NCBI GenBank assembly: GCA_038501625.1
Contig: JAZAYU010000053.1
Span: forward strand, 2,714,501 to 2,778,500
Direction of reading: 5' to 3'
Length of the DNA: 64,000 nucleotides
Source of the DNA: Corbicula japonica
Lineage: Eukaryota; Mollusca; Bivalvia; Venerida; Cyrenidae
In this document: positions 46,509-58,505 of the stretch, in pieces
Position numbering within the stretch: the stretch's first letter is position 1
Layout of the letters: every line of letters starts with the position of its first letter
Translations under genes and position numbers: made by a program
Notes under the pieces: model-generated
Database searches by the model: none
Told to the model about the DNA's origin: nothing
What the model saw: only the letters and a program-made list of their open reading frames with translations

Positions 46509-47928
46509 TGCCACGAAAAGAACGTGCCGTTTCCCGCGTTGATTATGATTGGCTAATTATTGGGTTTGTCTATTCTATTGACCAAATACAAGTGACAAAT
46601 TGACCGTCGGACAATTGATCACTTTATTGATCATTGTACAATTGACTATCAATCTAACTGAAGTTAGATCTAACAAATTGTAGTGGGTTTCAAGAAATGA
46701 TTTATCAGATTAATTGACTTTAATCCAATATATTGAGAAAGGTGTATGATTTGTAAACCTGTAGTGTCTTGCTAGTAGAGTATGAACGCAGTGTTCAAAT
46801 CTAAAATTTTACTTGTCAAAAACATTTGGCAAATTCTATTTTATTTAATAAAAAACAAACAATAATATAACGACATAATAACATAAAGACATACTTGTAG
46901 TTAAAAAGTACACAACTCACACAAACGTTTGTTTTTTGTAAATTGTACTGATAAGCATGTTTGAAAAGTTCACATCTTGTTTAAAAAATCCGTCTATTGA
47001 AACCTAGTTAAAAGCTGAAATACATGTCTGTAAGATTTTGCACGCGAACATTTCCATTAGTTTCTATTGTTGTATCTGTTTGTGAGCTTTTGCGTTTAAC
47101 CTAGTCAAGTTGAAGGTAAAAAACCTGTACTTTCTTAACTTTCTTAAACCTCTAGTGGCAAAATGTTTTGTCATTTAGGTTCTCAATTCTTATGGAAATT
47201 ATTCATATTATAAACCCTTGCATTGTTTTCCTCTCCTGTTAGGATGTTAATACTCAAAAGTTGGCTGTGTGGGAGATTTTCTGAATTTGACTATTCCTGA
47301 TATGCATTAATATCACATTTATATCCGGTCCCTTTTACCCCCATGTATTACAAGAAGAATACGACAACTGATCAATGCATTTTAAAATGTTTATGTCGTA
47401 GACCTACTTGATTAAAATATGTAACGTTTTGGAAAACAAAGCTGAAAGCGATGATGATAGGTGATCTTTATAAGTTTAAAAAGAAATAATGTGACGCCAA
47501 AAAGTCTTTATATTTAAGTTAATTTTAGCCATAATATTTGTTTTATATGACTGTTGTAAAATTTTCCAAAAGATTAGCAATACATAGTATTCAACAGAAC
47601 GTGCGTATTTGTCAACTAATTGAAGGCAAAAGATCAAAGGTGACGAAGTCGATAATTACCCGCGCATGTTCGTTTTTACCGCAAAGTGTCATAACCAAAC
47701 TTCCTGTTTATTGGATATTTCGAAACTGGTGATTAGTCGGGCAACCAATAAGGAAATTTTACGGTGGCCCGGCGGACGCTCACTCGAATTTTTTGGTAGT
47801 CCGCAGGGTCGAATGTGGTAGCCCGCGGGCACCGGGCAATGGATTTGTCGTGCCCTGTTAAATATCTAATAGCTTCCTCTATTAATTTTCTGTAAAATGT
47901 GTATCAAGTTCATGAGCGCGATTGACCT
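46509..47928. other. Host flank right of the giant element, nothing recognised
   Basis: AT-rich, with no exon, RNA gene or clear repeat. A GC-rich patch at about 47765-47850 (ggtggcccggcggacgctc, cccgcgggcaccgggcaat) stands out but I cannot assign it. Confidence 0.4.
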
Positions 47929-47932
47929 TTAA

Positions 47933-48641
47933 GGGCTTACCACTCTCCTCCCAAGCACGTTCATAGATAATTTTTTTTATCAAAATCTCAATAATGGCAA
48001 AATGCCGTTCAATGAAACTTTGCACAAATGAATTACTAATGTTTCATTATTTTGCATACAGTAAGACACGTTAGAAAGTAAAGATAAAAAGCTAGACCTA
48101 ATAAAGTCCTTAAAATTCTATTTACATACAGTAAATTCACAAAAAGTATGCGATAAAAAACATAATTTTAAATTCCCACGCGAGTGCAATGATACTGACA
48201 AGAAAATGTTGTTAACTTTGTAAAAAAATCTTTCACATACTAAAAGAAAAATCAATGATTGTCATCCGTTTACGCGACCAGGACGCGACCAGGAAATTTA
48301 AGGTCAAACATACTTTTACTAATATCGCGTAAAGTTTACATAAGTAAGTCACGAGGACACAATAAATTGTTGTCAGTATCATAATTATTACTCATGTGGG
48401 CATTTAAAATGATGTTATATGTTGTTACGATTTTGTGAATTTATGTATATAGAAGTTGAGGGAATTTTTAGATCTCGCTATATTTCTTTACTGTTCTAAC
48501 GTGTCTTACCATCTGCAAAATAAAGGTAAATTAATAACATACATTTGTGCAAAGTTTCATTTAACGGCATTTTGCCGTTATTGAGATTTTGATAATTTTC
48601 TTTTTATCGATGAACGTGCTTGGGAGGAGTGTGGTAAGCCC
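47933..48641. mobile_element. 709-bp MITE with 150-bp TIRs and TTAA duplication
   Basis: Ends gggcttaccactctcctccc and gggaggagtgtggtaagccc are inverted repeats that continue through aagcacgttcat, atcaaaatctcaataa, ggcaaaatgccgtt and gtaagacacgttagaa, about 150 bases on each side. TTAA flanks both ends (47929-47932 and 48642-48645). TTAA duplication is characteristic of piggyBac-type elements, although the terminal bases are not the usual CCC. It has no coding capacity. Confidence 0.85.
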
Positions 48642-48645
48642 TTAA

Positions 48646-49647
48646 GTATCTGAAGGAATAACTTCTATTAAAAATAAGAATTCCTCATATTTGATGATGT
48701 AATTGTTTATCTATGAATATGCAAAACTCAGCCAAGAAAACCTCAACAAATTCCATCACCCTAATCAGCCTGAAAAATTGCGGTCATGTCCATGGAAACT
48801 CCAACCCACCCATCAGCTCAACAATGTTGCATGCAAAAACACAAACATATAAAACATAAGAAGCTAACAGCATTGCAAAGCAAAAGCCAACAACTGCTTT
48901 CCTTGTATAAAACAGCGTAATCCGAACACCCTATTTTGGAACTTATTTTTGTGTAATGACAAGGGCTGTGGGAAGAGTTACCTCCCCAGCCAGTCCTTTA
49001 GCTACTTTAAACAGACCTTGGCGTAGTTTAGCGATTAAGGGGCAGGTAATCGAGACTAGACCTTACAAATTTTATTAAAGAAAATTCAACGTCACAAGAA
49101 GCAGAACGTTGTTCATGACCGCCCATTTCCGAAAAGTTGACAACCTTAAAACCAAAGCAGCTACTGGAAACAATCATCCCGGATGTATTGATTAAACCCG
49201 AAAGTGAAGTAAATGATAAGAGCTTAATTTCAGACCAAATATTTTCTTGAAATTCAGTACAGATTCTATTTTATATATTATCAAACTTGTTCCTGTGTTT
49301 GTATTATTATTATTTAATGATGTTCGCCGATGACTTGTATAGTAGTTATACTCCGGATAGTCTCCCATACAACATTAATCCTATCTCTTGGGACAGTGAT
49401 AAATTATCTAAAGAGGTATAGTCACACTGCTTTTATCTGATAACGTTTCGCCACCTTTTTGAAGTGAAGAAAGATATATGTGAGATCAATCTTGTTCGTT
49501 TAAGTTATACACTCTGCAATTATTTATGATCATCTTCAGGATTAACAGAAACCTTTATTCTCTGACCTCTTTATACAGTTACCATTTACAACTACATGTA
49601 ATGTGCCTCAAGTTTTAAGTTTTATTCACAAAATATCTCAGTTTGCT
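48646..49647. other. Intergenic stretch, no supported feature
   Basis: Unremarkable AT-rich sequence. A short inverted pair may exist near 49300-49420, but nothing I can support as a gene or element. Confidence 0.35.
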
Positions 49648-50112
49648 ATAGGTTATACACCACTAAATATTGGTGATCAGGCCTCTAAATAATTTTGTGC
49701 AGGTAATTTGCGGACTAGTTACAGTAAGGCAAACCTGATTGGTAGAAAATGAAAATAAATATTTTAAAAAGAAAATTATTTTGAGAAAATGTTATGATTT
49801 TGTAGTAATTTGAATACAAATAATATGAAATTGATAATGAAAAAAAGTGAAATTCAACTTTAAAAATAGCTATAATTTTTGACAGAATGTAAACAAAAGT
49901 TCCGCAGAGACTGGGGTGAAACATTTCTGGCTAAAATGCCGAAAAAGTTTATTGGTCATGCTATGGTGGAATTGGTATTTTATGGTGTGTCTAGGTTGGT
50001 TCTCTTGAGAATTGTATGATTTTAAGGGCTTGATCCAATAGTAAATTCAGAAATTGATGACAGGCTATAATGGAAGTCTATGGAAATTGAATTTGTGGTG
50101 TATAACCTAAAT
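49648..50112. mobile_element. Short-TIR MITE candidate, about 465 bp
   Basis: The string taggttatacaccac at about 49649 is inverted as gtggtgtataaccta at about 50095. The interior is AT-rich without a reading frame of note (a 69-residue minus frame is low-complexity). No clear target duplication was identified, so this is a candidate only. Confidence 0.5.
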
Positions 50113-50174
50113 AACTGTGTGGGAAAGGATTTTACTTGTTATCTCCCATTACCCAGTTTAACATAAATTTATAT

Positions 50175-51088
50175 GTTACGAGGGGTGTTCGTAAAGTAAT
50201 GCAATTGTAGTTATATTGCAGAACGTATATCGATTTTCAAATGTTTTAAATAATTCTAAGATGCCTCAACCATTCATCGGAAAACTCCAAAAATTTCGGC
50301 CAGTTTTGAGTACATGAGAGTAGCTGTATCAGAATCTTTCTATGGCACATAAAGGTCACTGCGAATTTTCCGGGCAAAAACCAAAAACCAAGTTTGCTCC
50401 ATCACCTTTTCTTATTTTTGAATTATTATTTGGTATTTTTATTTACTTAATTACAATTTAACTATTAAAATTATCAGTTTCAAAAACTTGAATGACGATG
50501 TTTTAGCAAGTCCAAAAGGAAACACCGAGTCAATTAAGAGTTAAGATTAATATTATTTATTGGAATCTCACAATGTATACATGGATATACTGCCAGATTA
50601 GTTATCTTTAACACACATGTGGCACTTTTAAAAATTAATGTGTCTATATTTACCCACAAGTGTTGCAACGAGTCCCTGTCATTTCTCATTATTTAAACTT
50701 ACCTACCCTGTTTAGGACTGTGATGTCTGAGGCCAGAATAGCAGATCAAACAGTTTATAATCAAATGGACAAGTATTAGCGTCCTAACTTTATAATATAC
50801 TTGTATTAAAATGTATAAGCATTGCTGTCTATTTTTCTTTATTATTATCTGATCCATGACTCTGATATTTGCTTTAGCCGAAAACTAGGCTAGTAAACGT
50901 ACTCTAGTATACCCTATTTAAAGGTCTATAAAATCCTCATTTTTTTGACTTAGGAAAATGAAATTTTCAAGCTTGTTAGACAAAATGTTTTGCTGACAGC
51001 AGACGTTCATATAACCTGTAAACTAATACTTATCAACATGGGTCTTGCAATGACCTTTGCAGTACTTATCGAACACCCCTCTTACGTA
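50175..51088. mobile_element. Non-autonomous mariner-like element candidate, about 0.9 kb
   Basis: The left end acgaggggtgttcgtaaagt, then aatgcaa, is inverted at the right as ttgca..gtacttatcgaacacccctc. The terminal motif gaggggtgttcg..aagta is one I associate with mariner/Tc-type elements, and TA dinucleotides lie at both ends. No transposase frame survives. Confidence 0.6.
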
Positions 51089-51269
51089 TATTATTTAAGG
51101 AACACTTTCTTACCTTGATATGATAAACACTTTCTTACTTTGAGAAATAATATATTCGGATTTAGTTATTTTTTTCTCAGAGCAGGAGTAGAAAAAGTTC
51201 TGCTCAGACAGAAAAAAGGGTTACCTATAACCTGCCTCAATGCACCAACCTTTCAAACACAGCGGGAAC

Positions 51270-51590
51270 TCGTTACTGCTCAATCAAATAGAGCCTGCAA
51301 TATTTTGATATTTGTCGTGTTCGGTGACTTTTAAAGTTTTTTTTCCCATCTAAATCACAGTAGTGTTGATTGTGCCGTGTGGCGGGTGTAAAAAGTTTCC
51401 ATGTACATTCAATCAGTGCTGTTATCATCTACCATTTTTGGAGGCCGATGAGCACGATACACATATTTGTGTAAATATTGATACTGTCAAACCGGGGCTA
51501 GGCGGCGTGGACAAAAAATATGCATTTTCGTGATTGTCCATGAACAGACTGAATCAAACCGAGCCTGCTATGAAAAACGTAATTTTAAAC
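51270..51590. repeat. Dispersed repeat segments shared with 53405-53560
   Basis: At 51480-51575 the strings ggggctaggcggcg.gga, atatgcatttt, tgtccatga and accgagcctgc are also found at 53405-53500. At 51285-51365 gagcctgcaatattttga and atttgtcgtgttcggtgac are also found at 53485-53560. The order of the two segments differs between the sites, so one site is rearranged. No coding function. Confidence 0.7.
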
Positions 51591-52723
51591 ATAAGAAGAA
51601 AACGTAGAATTATTTTCGGAAACATTAACGACAATTTAAGCATTTTATTATATTTTCGTGTGCATTTAAAGATTTACGAAGTTAAGTACTCTATGAGAAA
51701 GAATCTCAAAACTTTTTTTATACTAACTCATTTTAATTGATTCATAATAATGACTGATACATCACAGTTTCAGAAGTAATGTTATACCAGCATTTTAGTT
51801 ATGCCGTAACTTATGTCGATACTCATAATTTGAATGGAATTTTCCGACAGGCATTCGCATAACATTGGTATGAGGAAAATTTAATCTTTGAAAAGAAGTG
51901 AAATATGCATACCAGGAATTGCCACACCCAGAAAACACAGCCTTCCATAAGCAGCCAAACAGTAGAGAGAAAAAGAGAGCATAAGCGTATAAGATGATTA
52001 ATTTAAAAAAGATACCACAAACAATAAACGCCTAAGAACTTTCAGTGGCAAAATAATTTGACATCGATGGTTTAAACCTGGTCTATGGTGCACCAACATC
52101 ACACAAGATTAAAAGATGCAACCTATTTCAGTGTCCGACAACTGTTTTCATTTGGCTTAAGCTGACGATGATCAGGAGTGCTACAATTTAAAGATTGTGG
52201 ATTTGCTTCAACATTTTATGTAATAAATAACTGCAAATTGAGTATGAAATTATAGGCTATATATTCCCATGTTTGTGTAATATATCTATTATTGGTTCGT
52301 TTTCATTTTAAAAAATATTTAATGATCAATAAAACTGACAACTGTATCAAGTTTGATGTGAGATTATCTTCATCAGTCTTATCGTTCTCTTGATCATACA
52401 ACGTAATTGATTTTAAAATGTTTTTACTAATACAAGGTATGCCTAGTTTAACTCAAGATTTAAATGTAAAACTTAAATGTACCAAAGAAAATTTCAATGA
52501 CGATGAAGAAAAGTTGGAGCCTTTGAAATTTATGAAATCAAGTTTGAAACAAGATCTTTATGTCGGAAAAAAAATTATGATATTATTAGGTAAATTTGTG
52601 ACACTGTTATTGTTACTATATTTAACTGTCACATGTGTAGTTTGTTGTCCTTGTTTTACAGAGAAATGGTTCGGGTATAAATGGAAACTTAGGACCTATA
52701 GATTTTCTTAGGGGGCCACTAAC

Positions 52724-53100
52724 ATTGCAAATGGCGAAAACTGGCTAAAATTTAAAAAATAAATTTTGGGGAAAATACTCATTTTCACGTAGATTTTAGT
52801 GAATAAATGTATTTATCTAAGGTTATACTAATGTTTGCCAGCTCAGTTTAGTCTAATTCATGTTCTAATTACCAAACACGTACTAAAACAAAAGAAAAAC
52901 CATTTGCATGAGAACTCTGAAAATCATGGTCAATATACTAAAACAACTCATACACGAAATGAGTATATGCTGGTCTACAATCATTAGTGCCAATTCGTCA
53001 AAATAATGCAAGAAATTCAAGGAAAAAGGTACTAGGTGGCAATGAGTATTTTCCCCAAAATTCATTTTTGAAATTTTAGCCAGTTTTCGCCATTTGTTAT
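52724..53100. mobile_element. Palindromic MITE, about 375 bp
   Basis: The left arm aaatggcgaaaactggctaa, then aattttggggaaaatactca, is mirrored at the right as tgagtattttccccaaaatt, then ttagccagttttcgccattt. The arms are about 60 bases with few differences. The centre is unrelated and non-coding. Confidence 0.85.
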
Positions 53101-53404
53101 TGATACCTTAAACAGAAAGCTATATATATTTACTGGACAATATGGAAAAGACCATCTCCGTGTTCTTGCCAAATTTAGGGCATGTTACTTCCCTCTAACC
53201 TTTGAGACTGGTGGATACCATATTTCAAGAATGAACATGTAAATTGTGATAGTTATAATACCAAGGACGAGGCACATTTTCTCACTGATTGTGATGTTAA
53301 TAGTGATCTTATACAAGAAATACCGCATTGAAGGTTCCATGTCCAACGCCATATGCACACCATCGTTTGGGATGGTCAAAATTGTACTGTTTTTTGTGTG
53401 TAAA

Positions 53405-53560
53405 TATTGAGTTGCGCTCAACCCGGGGCTAGGCGGCGCGGACAGTAATATGCATTTCCATTACTGTCCATGACCAGGCTCAATCGAACCGAGCCTGCAA
53501 TATTTTCATATTTGTCGTGTTCGATGGCTTTCAAAGTTCCATTTTCATCTATTTGTAACA
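53405..53560. repeat. Dispersed repeat, second site of the 'ggggctaggcggcg' family
   Basis: Here the two segments seen at 51270-51590 are contiguous (ggggctaggcggcgcggaca through gcctgcaatattttcat and gtcgtgttcgatggc). This is probably the more complete copy. Confidence 0.7.
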
Positions 53561-54437
53561 AAGCAAACTACATGCAAATATTGATGACATGTATTCTGCT
53601 ATTAATTTAGGAAGTAACAAAATTTACATCGTCTATGTAAAGCACTTTAAACAATGATGTAAAATGATTTAATACAATGTTTGTAAAGAACCCGTATAAG
53701 TAACTATTTAAAAACAACAACTTAAAGCTGAAGTTTTAAGTTTATCACTTGACTAAAAGAAATCATGTTGCTTTGATACTAAGATTTGCGTTGATAAGTT
53801 GTTTGTTTTACACTGATGTATTTACAAAAACCTGTCAAAAATATAATCATAAGTAGATTATACTGCTACAATAAACCCTCCAACTACCTTCATTACTTGG
53901 AAACATTATACATTGGTGCCAAATTCCATTTCTGTTATTAAAATTGTTACTTAGCCTAATTTATCATTTTATTGAATATAACAACAGTTGTATTTATGAA
54001 AACAAAACGCGGGATAAAACAGCAGGTGTTCACGGCTATATTTTTAAAAGGACAGAAGGTGTTTTCCAACATTCTCTCAGTCAGTGAAATGGTCATATCA
54101 GGAACCGCTTCATTCAGAAAACACGGCTCCCAACAGCCTCTCCGAGAGAGGAAAAGGGAGCATACAATTTATAATTGTAATTATATAAAAAGCCATCACA
54201 GACAGTTAACAAAAAAGAGCCAAAGGGGATTACCGACTTGGAAAGGACAATGGCAAAGCATATTGCCACTAGGGTTTAAAATATAAGCAAACGCGTACAA
54301 GTTGCCTTGGCAAATTTATTCCAATGCACCAACTGCTCGACAATGTTATTTGTAAAAAACAAACGAAAAACACACAAAAACTTAAGCAGCTAATGACAAT
54401 AAAGGGCAGTTACTCGATAATTACCTTGCTGAGACCA

Positions 54438-54592
54438 GGGTCCGAGATAATAAAACTAACATTGGAGACCAGTATCAAATCTCAAGCATCTGATTGGCTG
54501 AAATGGCGACAAGTCACCATTCTTGCCAATCAGATGCTTGAGATTTGATACTGGTCTCCAGATTTAGTTTTATGATCTTGGAAAGCAAGATC
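54438..54592. mobile_element. Palindromic CCAAT-containing MITE, copy 1
   Basis: Arms caaatctcaagcatctgatt, ggctgaaatgg and its complement attcttgccaatcagatgct, tgagatttg fold back over about 70 bases. The outer part gagaccagtatc is mirrored as gatactggtctc. Related copies lie at 59481-59635, 62900-63045 and 63830-63925. Each arm contains one CCAAT box in opposite orientation. Confidence 0.9.
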
Positions 54593-54744
54593 ACGAATCA
54601 TGAGAAAAAGTAAAAAAAAACAACTTATTGAGCTTTTACTTTTTTTCAAAATTACTCCTTGATATAATCTTATTTGGCTGCCACTGTCGTGCAACCAAAG
54701 AGTTAAGCAAGAATTACGTTGCGGATTGGTCAAGCATACAAAAA

Positions 54745-55290
54745 GTAAGGCCACTATTCCATGGTTCCGTGATGCGTGATCCGTGTCCGCGTCCTTGTCC
54801 GTATCCGCGATTTTTCACTCAACAAAGATATCGTTGGGTATATTCCATACCTCCGTGTCCGTTCCGCGTCCGCGTCCGTGTCCGCGATTTTTCACTCACC
54901 AAAGATAACGTTGAGTTTATTCCATACCTCCGTATCCGTTCCACGTCGCGGACACGAACACGGACGCGGAACTGACACGTACACGGAGGTATGGAATAGC
55001 GACCTTAGGCCGGTATTCCATGGTTCCGTGATGTGTGATCCGTGTCCGTGTCCGCGACGTGTCCGCGATTTTTCACTCACCAAAGATATCGTTGGGTATA
55101 TTCCACACCTCCGTGTCCGTTCCACGTCGCGGACACGAACACGGACGCGGAACGGACACGTACACGGAGGTATGGAATAGCGCCTTAGACCGGTATTCCA
55201 TGGTTCCGTGATGCGTGATCCGTGTCCGTGTCCGCGTCCGTGTCCGCGATTTTTCACTCACCAAAGATATCGTTGGGTATCGCGGTCATA
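54745..55290. repeat. GC-rich hairpin triplet with ccgtgt/ccgcgt hexamers
   Basis: Three copies begin at attccatggttccgtgatg (54756, 55015 and 55195), so units are 259, 180 and a truncated about 95 bp. Each contains gtgtccgcgatttttcactc and accaaagatatcgttgggta. Copies 1 and 2 also have cctccgtgtccgttcc.cg mirrored by ggaacggacacgtacacgga, which folds into a strong hairpin. Arg-Thr-rich reading frames on both strands come from the hexamer and are not genes. Confidence 0.85.
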
Positions 55291-56880
55291 CTGCCATAAA
55301 AGAATGGTTGAAACTAGTCGCAATTATCTTTTTGGTTAAATTAAAATTAAGTTAAAGCCTTGTTGAAGTGTACTTACAAAGAAAGCTTTAAAGGGCAGAT
55401 GTCCTTTGTTGGAGGTGGGAGGTAGGTTATGGCGAAGACCCTCTGAAGATAACCTATTTCTACAATATCATTTTTATTCATATTTTAATTTTATTTGAAT
55501 GTTTACCCAGCAATATATTTCCAATGATAGAGTGTACGCAAGGATATAGTGCACGCGTAAAGGCGAGCTAGGAAACACCACTGAATTGTTTTAGGAAAAT
55601 ATATTTTTAAAATATATAATTCATTGTACCAGTCAAATGTCAAAAGTAAATGATTTTGCACGTACTTTATAGTTTATAACTATTAAAGCCATATATACGT
55701 GATATTGAAAAAGAGTCATGGACAACCTTAGAGTGGGTACAAGTACGAGTAAACGCCAGGCTTGCTCCGAAAAATAGATATAACGTACAAGAAAATGTTT
55801 GTAACCGTTTTATTTGATAACAATGAACAACATGAACTGTGAAATCAAGCCGATTGTGAATGAAACAAAATGCAGTAACAGAAATTGCTTATTGGAATAT
55901 TATAAACTAGACTATTGCATATTCAATTTGAATATCGGTTTTGTGTGAAAATGTATCGTTGCACACACACTGTTTAGACACTACATGGTTCCAATTGAGG
56001 ACAAACAGCTTTTTGAAAGCTCGTTTCCGCATCTATCCTTCATACATATATTTATCGCTCGAACAAAAATTGTATTTAATTACAATCATTTAATTAAAAT
56101 ATCGTATATTTTAATGATTAACACAAAATATCTATTAAATTAAAATAACCTCGCATGCATAGATTTCAGTTGTGTCACATCAAAATAAAAAGCGCCGTTT
56201 TGATATGTGTTTGCGTTTCAATTTAAGAAATAACAAATATTTATCATTGCCTCACAATGTTTTATCCATATTTTAACTTTTTGTAAATAATTTCAACAAA
56301 GCAAACAGTCTGCTGAATTACATGGCGCTATATGATACCGTCTGCCTGAGGAAACGTTTTTCAAGGATATGCTCATGTTGTTATCTACTTACTGATGTGT
56401 CTAAAGATAAAGAATTTGTACAGGAAAATAATCTTGCCACAACAAATCTTGAACAAATCTCTAAAATATTAACTTCTCCTTCATAAGCCATGTCAATCAC
56501 GATCATATTCTTTAGTTAAATATTAGTTATATATTTTCCTTATCTTGGCATTTGGTATATAATATCATAAAATGATGTAGCTACGTAATGTTGGATTGTA
56601 ATACTAAAATTACAAAAAAATCCACACTTTAAAAAAAAGAACCACAACTGTAGATCAGGTATCAATAATTACCTACAGCGTTGCTTTACAGAGGCTTATA
56701 ACTCCCAAGATTCATTACAGAAAAACATACTTGGTAAATTATAAAGTACAATATCATCCAGAAGGGAGATATCTCAAACACTGGACAGTCAGTACAGGTA
56801 GTTATCATTTTTTTAAGAAAAAGCTTTCGTTGTGCAAATACTATATATAAGGTTTTGTGTCTTCTTTCAAAGTTTTAAGT
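55291..56880. other. Intergenic AT-rich stretch, no supported feature
   Basis: I see no exon, RNA gene or strong repeat. Sequence composition is ordinary for the window. Confidence 0.35.
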
Positions 56881-57420
56881 AAAATAAAGTTAAAGGGGCA
56901 TAAGTCAAAATATTTTATCAGTTGTTGCCATTCTTGTTGAAAGAACTTCAGATAGCATATTCTAAGTTCTGGGTCAATAGGACAGGTTTAATATGCATAT
57001 CAGCTCAGATACCATATTTGTGCGGTATGTTCAAAGTGTGAAGCAAATTGGACAAGAATAATTATAATTAGACGGAACATTAAGATTCAGGTTTAAGCAA
57101 TATGAAATGAGCATGGCTCTCGAAAAAGTCAAGCAGGGGGTCATCATTCTTGTTGGCGAAAAGCCTTGTTCATCCGGATGCTATATTCCAAGTATCGGGA
57201 CGATTGGACAAGTACTTTCTCGTTTTAAGCTACATTAATATTAAGATTCAAGTCATTTCAAAGAGGCATAACTAAAAAAGTAGTTGATCAGGAGTGATCA
57301 TTCTTATTGTCACAGATTGTTCATGCTGTTCACATTTTCAAAGTATTCATCAAATACGTCATATACTTTCACAGTTATAAGCAACATTCAGTTTCAGATT
57401 AAAGTTGGGGGCGAACGGAT
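56881..57420. repeat. Diverged tandem copies of a 'ggggcataagtcaa' repeat
   Basis: Three degraded copies of about 170-180 bp are suggested by recurring ttaaaggggcataagtcaaa / caaagaggcataactaaaaa, ccattcttgtt / tcattcttgtt / tcattcttatt and catgctgttcac / gatagcatattct. Strongly diverged; limits approximate. The strings are like other mollusc dispersed repeats in the window. Confidence 0.45.
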
Positions 57421-58505
57421 TACGCCACCGACGCTGCCGGACAATAGGATCCCTAAGTGTCGACATGCTAACGCTGGAGACACAATGAAATGCATTAAAC
57501 ATTATCTTTAACAACTACATTCACTATAAAATATAAGGCATAGTTAAATAAAATCACAGTCTTGTATTTGAAACAGTTTCACAAATATGTGGAGGCATTC
57601 TTTAGCCATGTCCACAGTACACAATATAAAATACCCGTCATACTCGGACAACCTTCCTGAATTAATTCGTCTTTCATAACATCTTTAAGTAAATGTCACA
57701 TCACTTTCCTTGGGGTTGTCTCTGCTTCATAATTTTCTATATCTGGTGAGTTAAAGAGAGTAGTTATTGGTAACTGTTTATAATAACGTCTAAAAGGCCT
57801 TTCAATTTTTATCCTGGAATATTGTACCTTCTCTCTCAAAGAACCAGTTAAAGCTCTTTTAACAGTATATTATCCGTAATAGTGTTGCAATGAACACGTT
57901 TGATGCTATTGAAACGTCATTTTATCATAAAGTTTTTGAAATTCACTTGTACATTTTGATGTTGCTTAAATTATTTTGTAGAGCTATTGTATATATACTG
58001 AACAAAAAAAGAAACTTCCACAAAATAACACGGGGAACACAATCGTTTTCGAAAACAGGTCAAAATATCGTTTAGTTGTAAAGGTTGTTTTTTTTCCTGT
58101 AAAAGGGAGGTAGTTTTTAAAAACTTATTGTGAGTAGTTATGTCTTCTTCCTTTGTATCTGTATTTTACAACCGTTGTTTTTCCAACTTTGAGAAAATAA
58201 AAACATTTTTTGGCATTATCGAATGTTCAGATATTCTGAAATAAAATTATACTTAAATCAAAAATAAAATATATCATTATTGAACCATGATTGTATTTCA
58301 AATTCGGAAGTCTCTTTTTTCAGAATATAAGCAAAATAACATAAGGGCCTCACTTTTTTGATACATTGTCGCGGTATAAAGCACCGTATACTTAACTGAG
58401 AATATTTACTTTGTTCTGTGAATTTTATAATATAATCTAGAACTCCCCGAAGAGATTGCCGTCTTGCGTGAAATAACACACAGTAGAACCTTAGTCTTCC
58501 TCAAT

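Noticed and set aside
54776..55264. Arg/Thr/His-rich frames on both strands
   Set aside because: Products of the ccgtgt/ccgcgt hexamer; low complexity and open on both strands.
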